Positions 53,337-62,565 are shown, numbered from the stretch's first letter. The stretch is 64,000 bases of DNA from Streptomyces hyaluromycini (GCF_002217755.1 NZ_BCFL01000024.1:186001-250000), one strand, 5' to 3'. The notes: a model not told the origin generated them from the sequence alone. Translations and numbers: made by a program.

Positions 53337-53355
53337 TCAGGTTAGGCTCACCTCT
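53337..53355 (+). promoter_or_regulatory. iron box (DmdR/DtxR-type operator) over the promoter
   Basis: TCAGGTTAGGCTCACCTCT matches the 19-bp DtxR-class consensus (TTAGGTTAGSCTAACCTAA) in the core AGGTTAGGCT and ACCT. TAGGCT inside it can serve as a -10 box, and the GTG start codon follows directly, so the iron repressor would sit on the promoter of a leaderless transcript. Confidence 0.85.
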
Positions 53356-54300
53356 GTGAGTAGGTGCGCAACCGTCTCCCGGATGCTCGACGAGCCCGTT
53401 TCGGGTACCGCAGCCACCGCGACGACGTGGCTGCTGCTGGAACAACCCGGCCCGTGGGGTCCCAAGGCGCTCACTTCGAGCCATCTGGACCCCGCGCTGG
53501 GCCGCGCCCTTGAGGCCGCCGCCAAGGGGACCGGCGTACGGATCGCGCTCATCCGCCGCCCCGGCCGCCACGCCGACCCCGGCACCTCCGCCGTACGTCA
53601 GGTGTACGTCGCCCACACGGTGCCCGGGAACGTCTGGCTGCACAGCGCCACCACCCGCGACCCCAGCCGGCTGCTCGGCCTCGACTTCGCCGCGCTCGGC
53701 GCGGGCGACCACCGTTCGTTCGACGCGGCGCTCGACGGCAGGCCGCACCCGGGCAGCCCGCTCGCGCTCGTCTGCACCAACGGCAAGCGCGACCGCTGCT
53801 GCGCCCTGCTGGGCCGCCCGCTCGCCGCCGAACTGGCCGCGTCCGGCGTTTCGGGCACCTGGGAGGTCACCCATCTGGGTGGTCATCGCTTCTCGCCGAC
53901 GGTGCTCGTCCTGCCGTACGGCTACGCGTACGGCCGCGCCGAGGCCCATGCCGTCAAGGAGGTCCTGCACAGCATCCACGAGGGCCGTGTGGTGCTGGAG
54001 GGGTGCCGGGGCTGCTCCGCCTGGGAACGGCCCGGCCAGGCGGCCGAACTGGCGGTGCGCGAGGCGGCGGGCGAGTACGCGGCGGGCGTGCTGAGCGTCG
54101 TACGGACCGAGGGCGCGGCCCCGCGCTGGGAGGTCACGGTCGCCCACGCCGACGGCCGCCGCTGGCGGGTGTCCGTGGCCCAGGGCGCCTCGCTGCCGCC
54201 GCGCCCGGAGAGCTGCGGGGTGTCGGTACTGGGGTCGCCGGCCCGGATGGACGTGGTGTCGCTGCGGGAGCTGCGGACGACGACGGCGCTGGCGAGCTGA
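53356..54300 (+). CDS. sucrase/ferredoxin-like family protein
   Basis: A 314-residue protein of the Suc_Fer-like family, thioredoxin-like ferredoxin relatives. Cysteines lie in CTNGKRDRCCA (about 136-146) and CRGCSAW (about 216), the expected ligands of an iron-sulfur cluster, with HLGGHRFSPT between them. In actinomycetes such genes are derepressed on iron starvation and may help release iron from siderophores. The GTG directly abuts the iron box, suggesting a leaderless mRNA; an ATG 27 bases in is an alternative start without a ribosome-binding site. Confidence 0.87.
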   Translation: MSRCATVSRMLDEPVSGTAATATTWLLLEQPGPWGPKALTSSHLDPALGRALEAAAKGTGVRIALIRRPGRHADPGTSAVRQVYVAHTVPGNVWLHSATTRDPSRLLGLDFAALGAGDHRSFDAALDGRPHPGSPLALVCTNGKRDRCCALLGRPLAAELAASGVSGTWEVTHLGGHRFSPTVLVLPYGYAYGRAEAHAVKEVLHSIHEGRVVLEGCRGCSAWERPGQAAELAVREAAGEYAAGVLSVVRTEGAAPRWEVTVAHADGRRWRVSVAQGASLPPRPESCGVSVLGSPARMDVVSLRELRTTTALAS

Positions 54301-54416
54301 CCCGGGGCTCCGGGGCTCCCGGGTTCCGCGTCTCCCACGCTTCCCCAAGAACTGGTCAAGAGATCCACGCCACACCCCCTTAAGCACGGCGCACCCGCGC
54401 ACGTACCGTCGTGGGT

Positions 54417-56078
54417 ATGACCCCCACGCCCCCTGTGCGCCGTCTGCGCCCCCGGCTGCCCCGGAAGGTGTTCTCGCAGGTCCTGTTGATGCAGCTGGCG
54501 ATCGCCGCGGGCGTCGCCGTGCTCGCGACCGGGCTCTTCCTGGCCCCCCTGAGCAAGCAGCTGGACCAGGAGGCGATGCGCAGGGCGCTGGCGATCGCCC
54601 AGACCACGGCGCAGGACCCGCAGATCGCCGAGGGCGTCCTGACCACCGCGCCGACCGTGAACGGGCCGGTGCAGAAGGAGGCGGAGCGGATCCGGAAGGC
54701 CACCCACGCCGAGTACATCGTGGTGATGGACCTGGGCGGATTCCGCTGGTCGCACACCACGCCCTCGGAGATCGGCCGGCATGTGTCGACCTCACCCAAG
54801 GAGGCCTTGGACGGCAAGGAGGTCATGCAGATCGACAACGGCACCCTGGGCCGCTCCGCCCGCGGCAAGGTGCCGCTGTACGACGCGCAGCACCGGATCA
54901 TCGGGGCGGTCTCGGTCGGTATCGCCTACGACAGCGTGCGGGCGCGGCTGCTCAGCACCATCCCCGGGCTGTTCGCCTACGCCGGCGGCGCCCTGGCGGC
55001 CGGCGCGCTGGCCGCCTGGCTGATCTCCCGCAGGGTTCAGCGGCAGACCCGCGACCTGGCCTTCTCCGACATCTCGGCGCTGCTCTCGGAGCGCGAGGCG
55101 ATGCTGCACGGCATCCGGGAGGGCGTCGTCGCCCTCGACCGCGGCGGCCGCATCCGGCTGCTGAACGACGAGGCGAGACGGCTCCTGGGCATCGGTGACG
55201 AGGCCGTCGGCCGGTCCCCCGACGAGGCGCTCGGCGCGGGCCGTACGACCGATGTGCTGGCCGGCCGGGTGACCGGCACCGATCTGCTCACCGTGCGCGG
55301 CCAGCGGGTCCTGGTCGCCAACCGCATGCCCACCGACGACGGCGGCGCCGTCGCCACCCTGCGCGACCGCACCGAACTGGAGCAGCTCGGCCGTGAACTC
55401 GACTCCACACGCGGTCTGATCGACGCCCTGCGCGCCCAGGACCACGAGCATGCCAACCGCATGCACACCCTGCTCGGGCTGCTGGAACTGGAGATGTACG
55501 AGGACGCCGTGGAGTTCGTCGGCGAGGTGGTCGGCGACCACCGGGTCACCGCCGAGCAGGTCACGGAGAAGATCCAGGACCCGCTGCTGGCCGCCCTGCT
55601 GGTCGGCAAGGCCACCGTCGCGGCCGAGCGCGGGGTCGCCCTGTGGGTGTCCGACCGCACCTGGCTCCCGGACCGGCTGATCGATCCCAGGGGCCTGGTC
55701 ACGGTCGTGGGCAACCTGGTGGACAACGCGCTGGACGCGGTCGCCGGTACGCCGCACGCGCGCGTGGAGGTCGAGTTGTGCACGGAGGGCCGCGCGATCG
55801 TCCTCAGGGTGCGTGACACGGGGCCCGGGATCCCGGCGGCACAGCGGGAGCTGGTCTTCACCGAGGGCTGGTCCACCAAGAAGCCGCCCACGCACGGCAA
55901 GCGCGGCATCGGGCTTCCCCTGGTGCGCCGGCTCGCCGAACGGCAGGGCGGCAGCGCGACCGTGGGCGAACCGGAGGGCGGGGGCGCCCAGTTCACGGTC
56001 GTGCTCCCCGAGGCGCTGACCGCGCCGGAACTGGAACGGGAGCCGGCGCGCACCCCGGCCGAGGAGGAGGCGCGATGA
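54417..56078 (+). CDS. DcuS/CitA-type sensor histidine kinase
   Basis: A 553-residue membrane kinase. TM1 (about 24-42) and TM2 (about 180-200) flank an extracytoplasmic PAS/Cache-like sensor (about 45-178, with GPVQKEAERIRKATHAEYIV). A cytosolic PAS (about 220-320) leads to the SpoOB-type histidine helix (DHEHANRMHTLLGLLELE, near 345) and HATPase_c with VGNLVDNALDAV, DTGPGIP and GKRGIGLPLVRR. This class senses C4-dicarboxylates, citrate or similar carboxylates. The stop overlaps the response regulator start (ATGA). No good ribosome-binding site is seen; a GTG two codons upstream is an alternative. Confidence 0.92.
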   Translation: MTPTPPVRRLRPRLPRKVFSQVLLMQLAIAAGVAVLATGLFLAPLSKQLDQEAMRRALAIAQTTAQDPQIAEGVLTTAPTVNGPVQKEAERIRKATHAEYIVVMDLGGFRWSHTTPSEIGRHVSTSPKEALDGKEVMQIDNGTLGRSARGKVPLYDAQHRIIGAVSVGIAYDSVRARLLSTIPGLFAYAGGALAAGALAAWLISRRVQRQTRDLAFSDISALLSEREAMLHGIREGVVALDRGGRIRLLNDEARRLLGIGDEAVGRSPDEALGAGRTTDVLAGRVTGTDLLTVRGQRVLVANRMPTDDGGAVATLRDRTELEQLGRELDSTRGLIDALRAQDHEHANRMHTLLGLLELEMYEDAVEFVGEVVGDHRVTAEQVTEKIQDPLLAALLVGKATVAAERGVALWVSDRTWLPDRLIDPRGLVTVVGNLVDNALDAVAGTPHARVEVELCTEGRAIVLRVRDTGPGIPAAQRELVFTEGWSTKKPPTHGKRGIGLPLVRRLAERQGGSATVGEPEGGGAQFTVVLPEALTAPELEREPARTPAEEEAR

Positions 56079-56755
56079 TCGAGGTCCTGGTCGTGGACGA
56101 CGACACCCGGGTCGCCCGGGTCAACGCCGCCTACGTCGCCAAGGTGCCCGGTTTCCATGTGGCCGGCGAGGCCCACAACGCGGCCGAGGCCCTGCACCGG
56201 CTGGAGACCCTGCCCCGCCTCGACCTCGTCCTCATGGACCACTATCTGCCCGACGACACGGGCCTCGCGGTGGTCCAGGAGATGCGCAGGCGAGGCCACC
56301 AGACCGACGTGATCATGGTGACGGCGGCCCGGGACGTGTCGACCGTGCAGGCGGCGATGCGCCAGGGCGCCCTGCAGTACCTGGTCAAGCCGTTCGCGTT
56401 CGCGGGGCTGCGCGCCAAGCTGGAGGCGTACGCGCAGCTGCGGCGCACCCTGGACGGCGGCGGAGAGGCCGAACAGGCCGAGGTGGACCGCATCTTCGGC
56501 GCGCTGTCCGCGCCGTCCGAGCCGGGGCTGCCCAAGGGGCACTCCCCCACCACCGCCGAGCTGGTGCGCCAGTCCCTGATGAGCGCCGAGGGCCCGCTGT
56601 CGGCCCAGGAGATCGCCGAGCGGACGGGGGTGAGCCGCCAGACCGCCCAGCGCTATCTGAAGCTCCTGGAGCGCACCGGACGGGCCCGGCTGACCCTCAA
56701 GTACGGCGACGCGGGCCGCCCCGAACACCGTTACGTGTGGGCGACCCGCGGCTGA
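56075..56755 (+). CDS. CitB/DcuR-type response regulator
   Basis: A 226-residue regulator cognate to the kinase it overlaps by 4 bases. The receiver has Asp8-Asp9-Asp10 acids, phospho-acceptor Asp55 (LVLMDHYLPD), VTAARD and KPFAF. The C-terminal helix-turn-helix (about 165-220) reads LSAQEIAERTGVSRQTAQRYL and ends LKYGDAGRPEHRY. It is very similar over its whole length to the regulator at 59711-60403, so the two are paralogues. The gene ends 18 bases before the converging solute-binding protein gene. The ABC importer is the obvious candidate target. Confidence 0.93.
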   Translation: MIEVLVVDDDTRVARVNAAYVAKVPGFHVAGEAHNAAEALHRLETLPRLDLVLMDHYLPDDTGLAVVQEMRRRGHQTDVIMVTAARDVSTVQAAMRQGALQYLVKPFAFAGLRAKLEAYAQLRRTLDGGGEAEQAEVDRIFGALSAPSEPGLPKGHSPTTAELVRQSLMSAEGPLSAQEIAERTGVSRQTAQRYLKLLERTGRARLTLKYGDAGRPEHRYVWATRG

Positions 56756-56773
56756 GACCCGCTCACCCGGCCG

Positions 56774-57817
56774 TCACTTGGCGGCCTCGACGAACTCGGT
56801 CGTGTAGGTCTTGCTCAGGTCGACATCGGCGTTCTGGATGTTCGTGTTGAACGCCTTGAGCACCTTCTCCACGGTCTCCGGGCCGTTCTGGGGCATCACA
56901 CCGTCGTCGGTGAACATCGGCAGCGTGCTCTTGATGGACTGCGTGTAGAGGGCCTTGTCGCCCTGGGAGTAGTCGGCGGGCATCTTGGCCGCGATCTCGG
57001 CGGCGCTGTGCGTGGACATCCACTTGAGCGTCTTGACGAATGCATTGACCAACTTCTGGACGGTGTCCTTGTGACCGTTGACCCAGTCCGTCTGCATGTA
57101 CAGGCTCGACGACGGGTACGGGCCGCCGAGCGCCTTCTGGGAGCCCTCCGGCGTCCGCATGTCCAGCAGGACCTTGCCCGCCTTCTTGTCCAGGATCGTC
57201 GCGACGGTCGGGTCGGTGGTCATACCGCCGTCGATGGAACCCTGCTGCAGCGCCGAGATGAAGGTCGCGCCCGCACCGACGGCGACCGGCGAGAAGTCGC
57301 TGACCTTCACCCCGTTCTTGACGGCGAGGTACTTGGTGAGGAAGTCGGTCGACGAGCCGAGGCTGGTGATGCCGAGCTTCTTGCCCTTGAAGTCCTTGGG
57401 CGAGGTGATGTCACCGGCCGCCTTGGTGGAGACGATCTCCACCTCGCCGGGCGCGCGCGAGAACTGCACGACGGACTCCACGGCCTTGCCCTTGGTCTGG
57501 AGGTCCAGGGTGTGGTCGTAGAAGCCGACCGTCCCCTGGACCTGCCCGGCGACGAGCGCCGTCTCGGCCTGGACACCGGCCGGCTCGGTCAGCAGCTCCA
57601 CGTCGAGGCCCTCGGCGTCGAAGTAGCCGAGCCGCTGGGTGAGCATCGCGGGCAGGTAGATGACCTTGTCCAGGCCGCCGACCATGATCTTGACCTTCGT
57701 GCCCTTGCCGGAGCCGGTGGAGGCCGTGCTCGCCGCGTCGTTGGCACAGGCGGTGAGGGAGGAGACGGCGAGCAGGCCGGCGGCGGCCAGGGTGCTGTAT
57801 CTGGCGGACTTGCGCAT
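56774..57817 (-). CDS. ABC transporter substrate-binding lipoprotein (NitT/TauT type)
   Basis: A 347-residue lipoprotein; LAVSSLTAC is the lipobox with lipidated Cys24. The mature protein is an NMT1/SsuA-like binding protein (KIMVGGLDKVIYLPAMLTQRLG, then FYDHTLDLQTKGK and TKYLAVKNG), the kind that binds sulfonates, nitrate, pyrimidine precursors or other small acids. ATG at 57817 is favoured because AAGGAC is 10 bases away; a GTG three codons upstream sits on that site. It is third in the operon after ATPase and permease, with a 63-base gap. Confidence 0.9.
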   Translation of the reverse strand: MRKSARYSTLAAAGLLAVSSLTACANDAASTASTGSGKGTKVKIMVGGLDKVIYLPAMLTQRLGYFDAEGLDVELLTEPAGVQAETALVAGQVQGTVGFYDHTLDLQTKGKAVESVVQFSRAPGEVEIVSTKAAGDITSPKDFKGKKLGITSLGSSTDFLTKYLAVKNGVKVSDFSPVAVGAGATFISALQQGSIDGGMTTDPTVATILDKKAGKVLLDMRTPEGSQKALGGPYPSSSLYMQTDWVNGHKDTVQKLVNAFVKTLKWMSTHSAAEIAAKMPADYSQGDKALYTQSIKSTLPMFTDDGVMPQNGPETVEKVLKAFNTNIQNADVDLSKTYTTEFVEAAK

Positions 57818-57880
57818 GCGGTTCACGTCCTTGTGAGAGGGCGGTGCGGGGAGGAGCGGAGGAAGCGGGAGGGGGGGCGG

Positions 57881-58747
57881 TCAGCTGTCGGAGTCCGACG
57901 GCTTCCACCGGAAGATGCGGCGCTCGACGAAGGTGAGCAGCCCTTCGGCGGCGAGCGCGACGACGGCGAGGATGACCATCGCGGCGTACACACCGGCCGC
58001 GTTGAAGGTGCCCTGCGACTGCGCGACGAGCAGGCCGATGCCCTTGGTGGCGCCGATGTACTCGCCGACGATGGCGCCGATGAGGGCGAAGCCGAAGCTC
58101 ACGTGGAGGCTGGTGAAGATCCACGAGGTGGCCGACGGGATGACGACCTGGAGGGTCACCCTGCGGTCGCTCGCGCCGAGGATCCGGGCGTTGGCGACCA
58201 GGTTGCGGTCGACCTCGCGGGCGCCCTGGAAGGCGTTGAAGAACACCGGGAAGAACACCAGCACGACGGCCGAGGCGACCTTGGAGGACGCGCCGAGCCC
58301 GAACCAGATCACGAAGATCGGGGCGAGCACGATCCTGGGGATCGAGTTGAGCACCTTGATGTACGGACCAAGGACATCTGCGAGGAAGCTGATCCGCCCC
58401 AGCGCGATACCGAAGACCACACCGGCGATGACACCGATGACCCAGCCGAGCAGCGCCTCGTAGAGCGTGTACCAGATCTGCTCGCCCAGGGGGCCGAGCG
58501 CGGTGCCGTGGGTCACCCAGGTCCAGATCTGGTCCCAGATCTTCGACGGCATCGAGAAGTTGAACGGATCGATGACCTTGGCCCGGGACAGGACCTCCCA
58601 CAGGCCGAGGACGGCCACCAGGAGCAGGACGCGCACGGCGAACACGATCGCCTTGCGTCTGCGGGCGGCCTGGGCCCGCGACCGGGCGCGGTCCGGCACC
58701 GCCTTGGCCGTCTCGACGACCGGTGTGCTGAGGGTGTCAGGCGACAT
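57881..58747 (-). CDS. ABC transporter permease (NitT/TauT type)
   Basis: A 288-residue inner-membrane permease with about six membrane segments. An N-terminal cytoplasmic stretch (1-35) rich in Arg and Ala precedes TM1. The BPD_transp_1 domain (about 95-280) has the EAA-type coupling loop NARILGASDRRVTLQVVIPSA. It overlaps the ATPase stop by 11 bases, so the two are translationally coupled. It forms the channel of the importer with the ATPase and the lipoprotein. Confidence 0.92.
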   Translation of the reverse strand: MSPDTLSTPVVETAKAVPDRARSRAQAARRRKAIVFAVRVLLLVAVLGLWEVLSRAKVIDPFNFSMPSKIWDQIWTWVTHGTALGPLGEQIWYTLYEALLGWVIGVIAGVVFGIALGRISFLADVLGPYIKVLNSIPRIVLAPIFVIWFGLGASSKVASAVVLVFFPVFFNAFQGAREVDRNLVANARILGASDRRVTLQVVIPSATSWIFTSLHVSFGFALIGAIVGEYIGATKGIGLLVAQSQGTFNAAGVYAAMVILAVVALAAEGLLTFVERRIFRWKPSDSDS

Positions 58748-59552
58748 GGGCGGCACCCCTCTCACGGGTGATGCGGACCTCTTCGCCGAGGGACTCCCAG
58801 ATCTCGCGGTAGATCTCGATGAACCGCGGCTCCAGACGCACCGACTCGACCTTGCGGGGGCGGGGCAGGTCGATGTCGAAGACCTGCTTCACGGTCGCGG
58901 GCCCGGCGGTCATGACGACGACCTTGTCGGCCAGCGCGATGGACTCCTCCAGGTCGTGGGTGACGAAGACGACCGAGGCGCCCGTGCCCTCCCACAGCTC
59001 AAGGAGTTCGTCCGACATCAGGGCCCGGGTCTGCACGTCGAGCGCGGAGAACGGCTCGTCCATGAGCAGGATCTCGGGGTCGTTGACGAAGGTCGCGGCG
59101 AGCGCCACGCGCTTGCGCTGGCCGCCGGAGAGCTGATGCGGATAACGGTCCTCGAAGGCGGCGAGACCGACCTTGGCCAGCCAGGCGCGGGCCTTCTCCC
59201 TGGCCTCCGCCTTGGGCACGCCCCGGAAGCGGGGCCCGGCCATCACGTTGGACAGCACGGTCCGCCAGGGGAAGGTGGCGTCCTGCTGGAAGACGAAACC
59301 GACCTTGTCGCCGACGCCGGCGACCGGCTCACCGGCCACCAGCACCTCGCCCTCACTGGGCTCCTCCAGCCCGCTGACCAGGGTCAGCGTGGTGGACTTG
59401 CCGCAACCCGTCGGCCCTACGACGGCCACGAACTCACCACGCCCCACGGTGAGGTCGAGGTCGCGGACAGCCGTGTGCAGACCCCCCGACGGGGTCTTGA
59501 AGATCTTGCTCGCGCCCCGCAGCTCGATGGCGGGGCTGGTGTCTGCGCTCAT
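58737..59552 (-). CDS. ABC transporter ATP-binding protein (NitT/TauT type)
   Basis: A 271-residue ATPase of the SsuB/TauB group. Walker A is GPTGCGKST (about 48-56), the Q-loop is FVFQQDATFPWRTV, the signature LSGGQRKRVA, Walker B ILLMDEPFSALD, and the switch His is in FVTHDLEE. It powers the permease encoded just downstream. The ATG at 59552 agrees with family starts; 24 open codons before it are the promoter region. The promoter is shared with the divergent response regulator gene. Confidence 0.94.
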   Translation of the reverse strand: MSADTSPAIELRGASKIFKTPSGGLHTAVRDLDLTVGRGEFVAVVGPTGCGKSTTLTLVSGLEEPSEGEVLVAGEPVAGVGDKVGFVFQQDATFPWRTVLSNVMAGPRFRGVPKAEAREKARAWLAKVGLAAFEDRYPHQLSGGQRKRVALAATFVNDPEILLMDEPFSALDVQTRALMSDELLELWEGTGASVVFVTHDLEESIALADKVVVMTAGPATVKQVFDIDLPRPRKVESVRLEPRFIEIYREIWESLGEEVRITRERGAAHVA

Positions 59553-59612
59553 GGGCCGGGACGGTAGGTGTGACCCGGACCACGACAGCAGTCTTCTGGG
59601 CGCAAGCCGTTC

Positions 59613-59650
59613 TTTTGCTCGCAAGCATCTGTTGTGCTCTTTTTGCTCGC
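59613..59650. promoter_or_regulatory. direct repeat TTTTGCTCGC in the divergent ABC/regulator promoter
   Basis: Two exact copies of TTTTGCTCGC (59613-59622 and 59641-59650) are 28 bases apart in the 158-base gap between the ATPase gene and the orphan response regulator. Related GCGCAAGC lies just upstream. It is a likely binding site of one or both CitB-type regulators. Confidence 0.5.
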
Positions 59651-59710
59651 GCTACAACTGCGGAGCCGAAACACGGGCTTAACGCTCGCCGGCCTTGAAG
59701 GAGAGGCCTG

Positions 59711-60403
59711 ATGATTGACGTCCTGGTGGTCGATGACGACTTCCGCGTCGCCGAGATAAACGCCAAGTACGTGGGGAAGGTTCCCGGCTTCCGGGTGGCC
59801 GCCCGCGCGCACAGCGCCGCCCAGGCCCTGGCCGCCGTGAACCGCGGCACCATCGACCTGGTCCTGCTGGACCACTACCTGCCGGACCGGACCGGCCTCG
59901 AACTCGTCCACCAGATGCGGGAGCAGGGCCACGGCACCGACGTCATCATGATCACGGCGGCCAGCGATGTGACGACCGTCCAGAAGGCGATGCGCCTGGG
60001 CGCCCTGCACTACCTGGTCAAACCGTTCACCTTCGCCGCCCTGCGCACCCGCCTGGACTCCTACGCGGCCCTGCGCCGTACCGTCGACCGGGTCGGCGGC
60101 CGGGGCCTGACGGGCCAGGAGCAGGTCGACCGGATCTTCGGCGCCCTGCGCACCTCACCGGCGCTGTCCATGCCCGGCCTGCCCAGCGGCCAGTCGGAGC
60201 CCACGACGGACCTCATCTGCGGCGTCCTGCACCGCGCCGACCATCCGCTCTCCGCCCACGAGGTCGCCGCCGAGACCGGCCTGAGCCGCTCCACGGCCCA
60301 GCGCTACCTCCGCCACCTGGAACAGGCCGGCCGTCTCAGCCTCTCCCTGAAGTACGGCGACACGGGCCGCCCTGAGCACCGCTACGCCTGGGTCGCGCCG
60401 TAG
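59711..60403 (+). CDS. orphan CitB/DcuR-type response regulator
   Basis: A 230-residue regulator, paralogue of the one at 56075-56755: the same DDD acids, phospho-acceptor Asp54 (LVLLDHYLPD), ITAASD, KPFTF, and helix-turn-helix LSAHEVAAETGLSRSTAQRYL ending LKYGDTGRPEHRY. GAAGGAGAGG precedes its ATG. No kinase gene is next to it, so it probably answers to the kinase 5 kb away or another one. It is divergent from the ABC importer and converges with the acetate symporter with 15 bases between stops. Confidence 0.93.
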   Translation: MIDVLVVDDDFRVAEINAKYVGKVPGFRVAARAHSAAQALAAVNRGTIDLVLLDHYLPDRTGLELVHQMREQGHGTDVIMITAASDVTTVQKAMRLGALHYLVKPFTFAALRTRLDSYAALRRTVDRVGGRGLTGQEQVDRIFGALRTSPALSMPGLPSGQSEPTTDLICGVLHRADHPLSAHEVAAETGLSRSTAQRYLRHLEQAGRLSLSLKYGDTGRPEHRYAWVAP

Positions 60404-60418
60404 CCGTTTCGGTGCGCT

Positions 60419-62011
60419 CTACACGGCCCCCGCCCCCGTCAGCGACCGCACCTCCGTCTCCGCGTGCCTGGCCTCGTCCGGGACCTCGTCCGAGGTGACC
60501 GTGCCCAGCCAGCCGGCCAGAAAGCCGAGCGGGACGGAGACGATCCCCGGGTTCTGCAACGGGAAGTACTGGAAGTCCACCCCCGGGAACAGCGCGCCAG
60601 GGCTCCCGGACACCACCGGGGACAGCACGACCAGCGCCAGCGCGGGCACCAGCCCGCCGTATACGGCCCACACCGCGCCGCGTGTCGTGAAGTTCCGCCA
60701 GAACAGCGAGTACAGCAGCACCGGCAGGTTCGCCGAGGCCGCCACCGCGAACGCGAGCCCCACCAGGAAGGCGACGTTCATGTCACGGGCCAGCAGACCG
60801 AGGGCGATCGCCACGACACCGATGCCGACCGCCGCCGTGCGCGCCACCGCGACCTCGCCGCGGTGCCTGGCGTGCGGCCTGCGCAGGGTGGCGTAGAGGT
60901 CGTGGGCGACGGACGCCGAGGAGGCGAGGGTGATCCCGGCGACCACGGCGAGGATCGTCGCGAAGGCTACGGCGGCGACGATCGCGAACAGAACCGTTCC
61001 ACCTGTGGAGCCCGCGCCGCCGCCCAGGTCGAGGGCCAGCAGCGGAACCGCCGTGTTCCCCGACGCGTTCGACGCGCGCACCGCGTCGGGGCCGACCAGG
61101 GCCGCCGCCCCGAAGCCGAGCACGATCGTCATCAGGTAGAAGCTCCCGATCAGCCCGATCGACCAGACCGCCGAACGCCGTGCCGCCCGCGCGGTCGGCA
61201 CCGTGTAGAAGCGGGACAGGATGTGCGGCAGGCCCGCCGTGCCCAGCACCAGCGCCAGCCCCAGGCTGATGAAGTCCAGCCGCGCGCTCCAACTCCCGCC
61301 GTACTTGAGCCCCGGCGCCAGAAACGCCTTCCCGTGCCCACTGCGCTCGGCGGCCGTGAACAGCAGCCGGTCGATGTCCCCGTGGAAGTGCAGCAGCACC
61401 AGCACGGTCAGCGCCACCGTCCCGCTCAGCAGCAGAACCGCCTTCACGATCTGGATCCAGGTGGTGGCCCGCATCCCTCCCAACGACACGTAGATCACCA
61501 TCAGCGCGCCGACCCCGATGACCGTCCACGCCTGCGCCGCCTCGCTGGTCCGCCCGAGCAGCAGCGCGACCAGGCTGCCCGCCCCCACCATTTGCGCCAC
61601 CAAATAGAGAACGGACACGGTGACCGAGGACGTGCCCACCGCGATCCGCACCGGCCGCTCGGTCATCCGCGCCGCGATCACGTCGGCCAGCGTGAACCGC
61701 CCGCAGTTGCGCACCAGTTCGGCCACCAGGAACAGCACGACCAGCCACGCCACCAGGAAGCCGACCACATACAGCAGCCCGTCGTAGCCGAACAGCGCGA
61801 TCAGCCCCGTCACCCCGAGAAAGGAGGCCGCCGACATGTAGTCGCCCGCGATGGCAAAACCATTCTCCATCGGCGAGAAAAGCCGCCCGCCGGCATAGAA
61901 CTCCTCCGCCGAACCATGCCGCTTCCGGCTCACCCACGTGGTGATCCCGAGCGTCACGGCGACGAACGCGCTGAACAGCACCAGCGCCAGGGTCTGATGA
62001 TGGCCCGTCAT
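60419..62011 (-). CDS. actP: sodium/solute symporter, ActP-type acetate permease
   Basis: A 530-residue integral membrane protein of the SSS family with about 13 membrane helices. FYAGGRLFSPMENGFAIAGDYMSAASFLG near residue 40, VSLGGMRATTWIQIVKA and LPHILSRFYTVP are characteristic of ActP/MctC monocarboxylate symporters, which import acetate or pyruvate with sodium. The ATG overlaps the stop of the DUF485 gene (ATGA), and DUF485 is the constant partner of ActP. Upstream NarL-type regulatory genes on the same strand probably control it. Confidence 0.93.
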   Translation of the reverse strand: MTGHHQTLALVLFSAFVAVTLGITTWVSRKRHGSAEEFYAGGRLFSPMENGFAIAGDYMSAASFLGVTGLIALFGYDGLLYVVGFLVAWLVVLFLVAELVRNCGRFTLADVIAARMTERPVRIAVGTSSVTVSVLYLVAQMVGAGSLVALLLGRTSEAAQAWTVIGVGALMVIYVSLGGMRATTWIQIVKAVLLLSGTVALTVLVLLHFHGDIDRLLFTAAERSGHGKAFLAPGLKYGGSWSARLDFISLGLALVLGTAGLPHILSRFYTVPTARAARRSAVWSIGLIGSFYLMTIVLGFGAAALVGPDAVRASNASGNTAVPLLALDLGGGAGSTGGTVLFAIVAAVAFATILAVVAGITLASSASVAHDLYATLRRPHARHRGEVAVARTAAVGIGVVAIALGLLARDMNVAFLVGLAFAVAASANLPVLLYSLFWRNFTTRGAVWAVYGGLVPALALVVLSPVVSGSPGALFPGVDFQYFPLQNPGIVSVPLGFLAGWLGTVTSDEVPDEARHAETEVRSLTGAGAV

Positions 62012-62565
62012 GACACACCGCCCCGGGCGCCCCGGGTCAGCTCCTGGGTGTCCCAGCGCAGCTCCAGCGCGGCGCGGTCCCTGCGCAACCGCGCGTGCCG
62101 GGCGTAGGCCCAGGTGAGCAGGAACGTGGTGAGGAACTGTCCGAGCCCCGCGACCATCGCCACGTTCACCGCTCCGGCGACTGGCCGCGCCATCAGCCCG
62201 GGCGCCGTAGTGGCCGTCACCACGTACCCCACGTACCAGGTGAGGAAGATCGCGACCCCCGGCACCACGAATCTCCGGTAGCGGCTGCGCACCTCCTGGA
62301 AGGCCGCGCTGCGCTGCACCTCCAGATACACGTCACGGGCGCGAACAGCCGCCTCTTCCCGCCCCGCTCGCGCCCCCGGTACGGCGGGAGCCGGCCCCCC
62401 GGTGCCGTCCGGCTCGCCCCAGCCGGAGGCCAGTGCGTCGTACCAGGGGTCCTCGTACCTGACTTCTCGGGAGGCCGTGCCGTACTCGCCCTGGTCCTCG
62501 TGCCGCCCGGACGAACTCTCGGAGCCGCCCCCGCCGTCGCGGTGACGCCCGTTGCTTGACTGCAT
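62008..62565 (-). CDS. DUF485 membrane protein, symporter partner
   Basis: A 185-residue protein. The first 75 residues are hydrophilic and disordered; the DUF485 domain follows (about 85-175) with two membrane helices (FVVPGVAIFLTWYVGYVV and VAGLGQFLTTFLLTWAYA) and the basic ARHARLRRDRAALE end. It is the YjcH-like partner made with acetate symporters. The ATG at 62565 is chosen over a TTG two codons upstream; neither has a strong ribosome-binding site. It lies 69 bases after the response regulator stop. Confidence 0.87.
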   Translation of the reverse strand: MQSSNGRHRDGGGGSESSSGRHEDQGEYGTASREVRYEDPWYDALASGWGEPDGTGGPAPAVPGARAGREEAAVRARDVYLEVQRSAAFQEVRSRYRRFVVPGVAIFLTWYVGYVVTATTAPGLMARPVAGAVNVAMVAGLGQFLTTFLLTWAYARHARLRRDRAALELRWDTQELTRGARGGVS

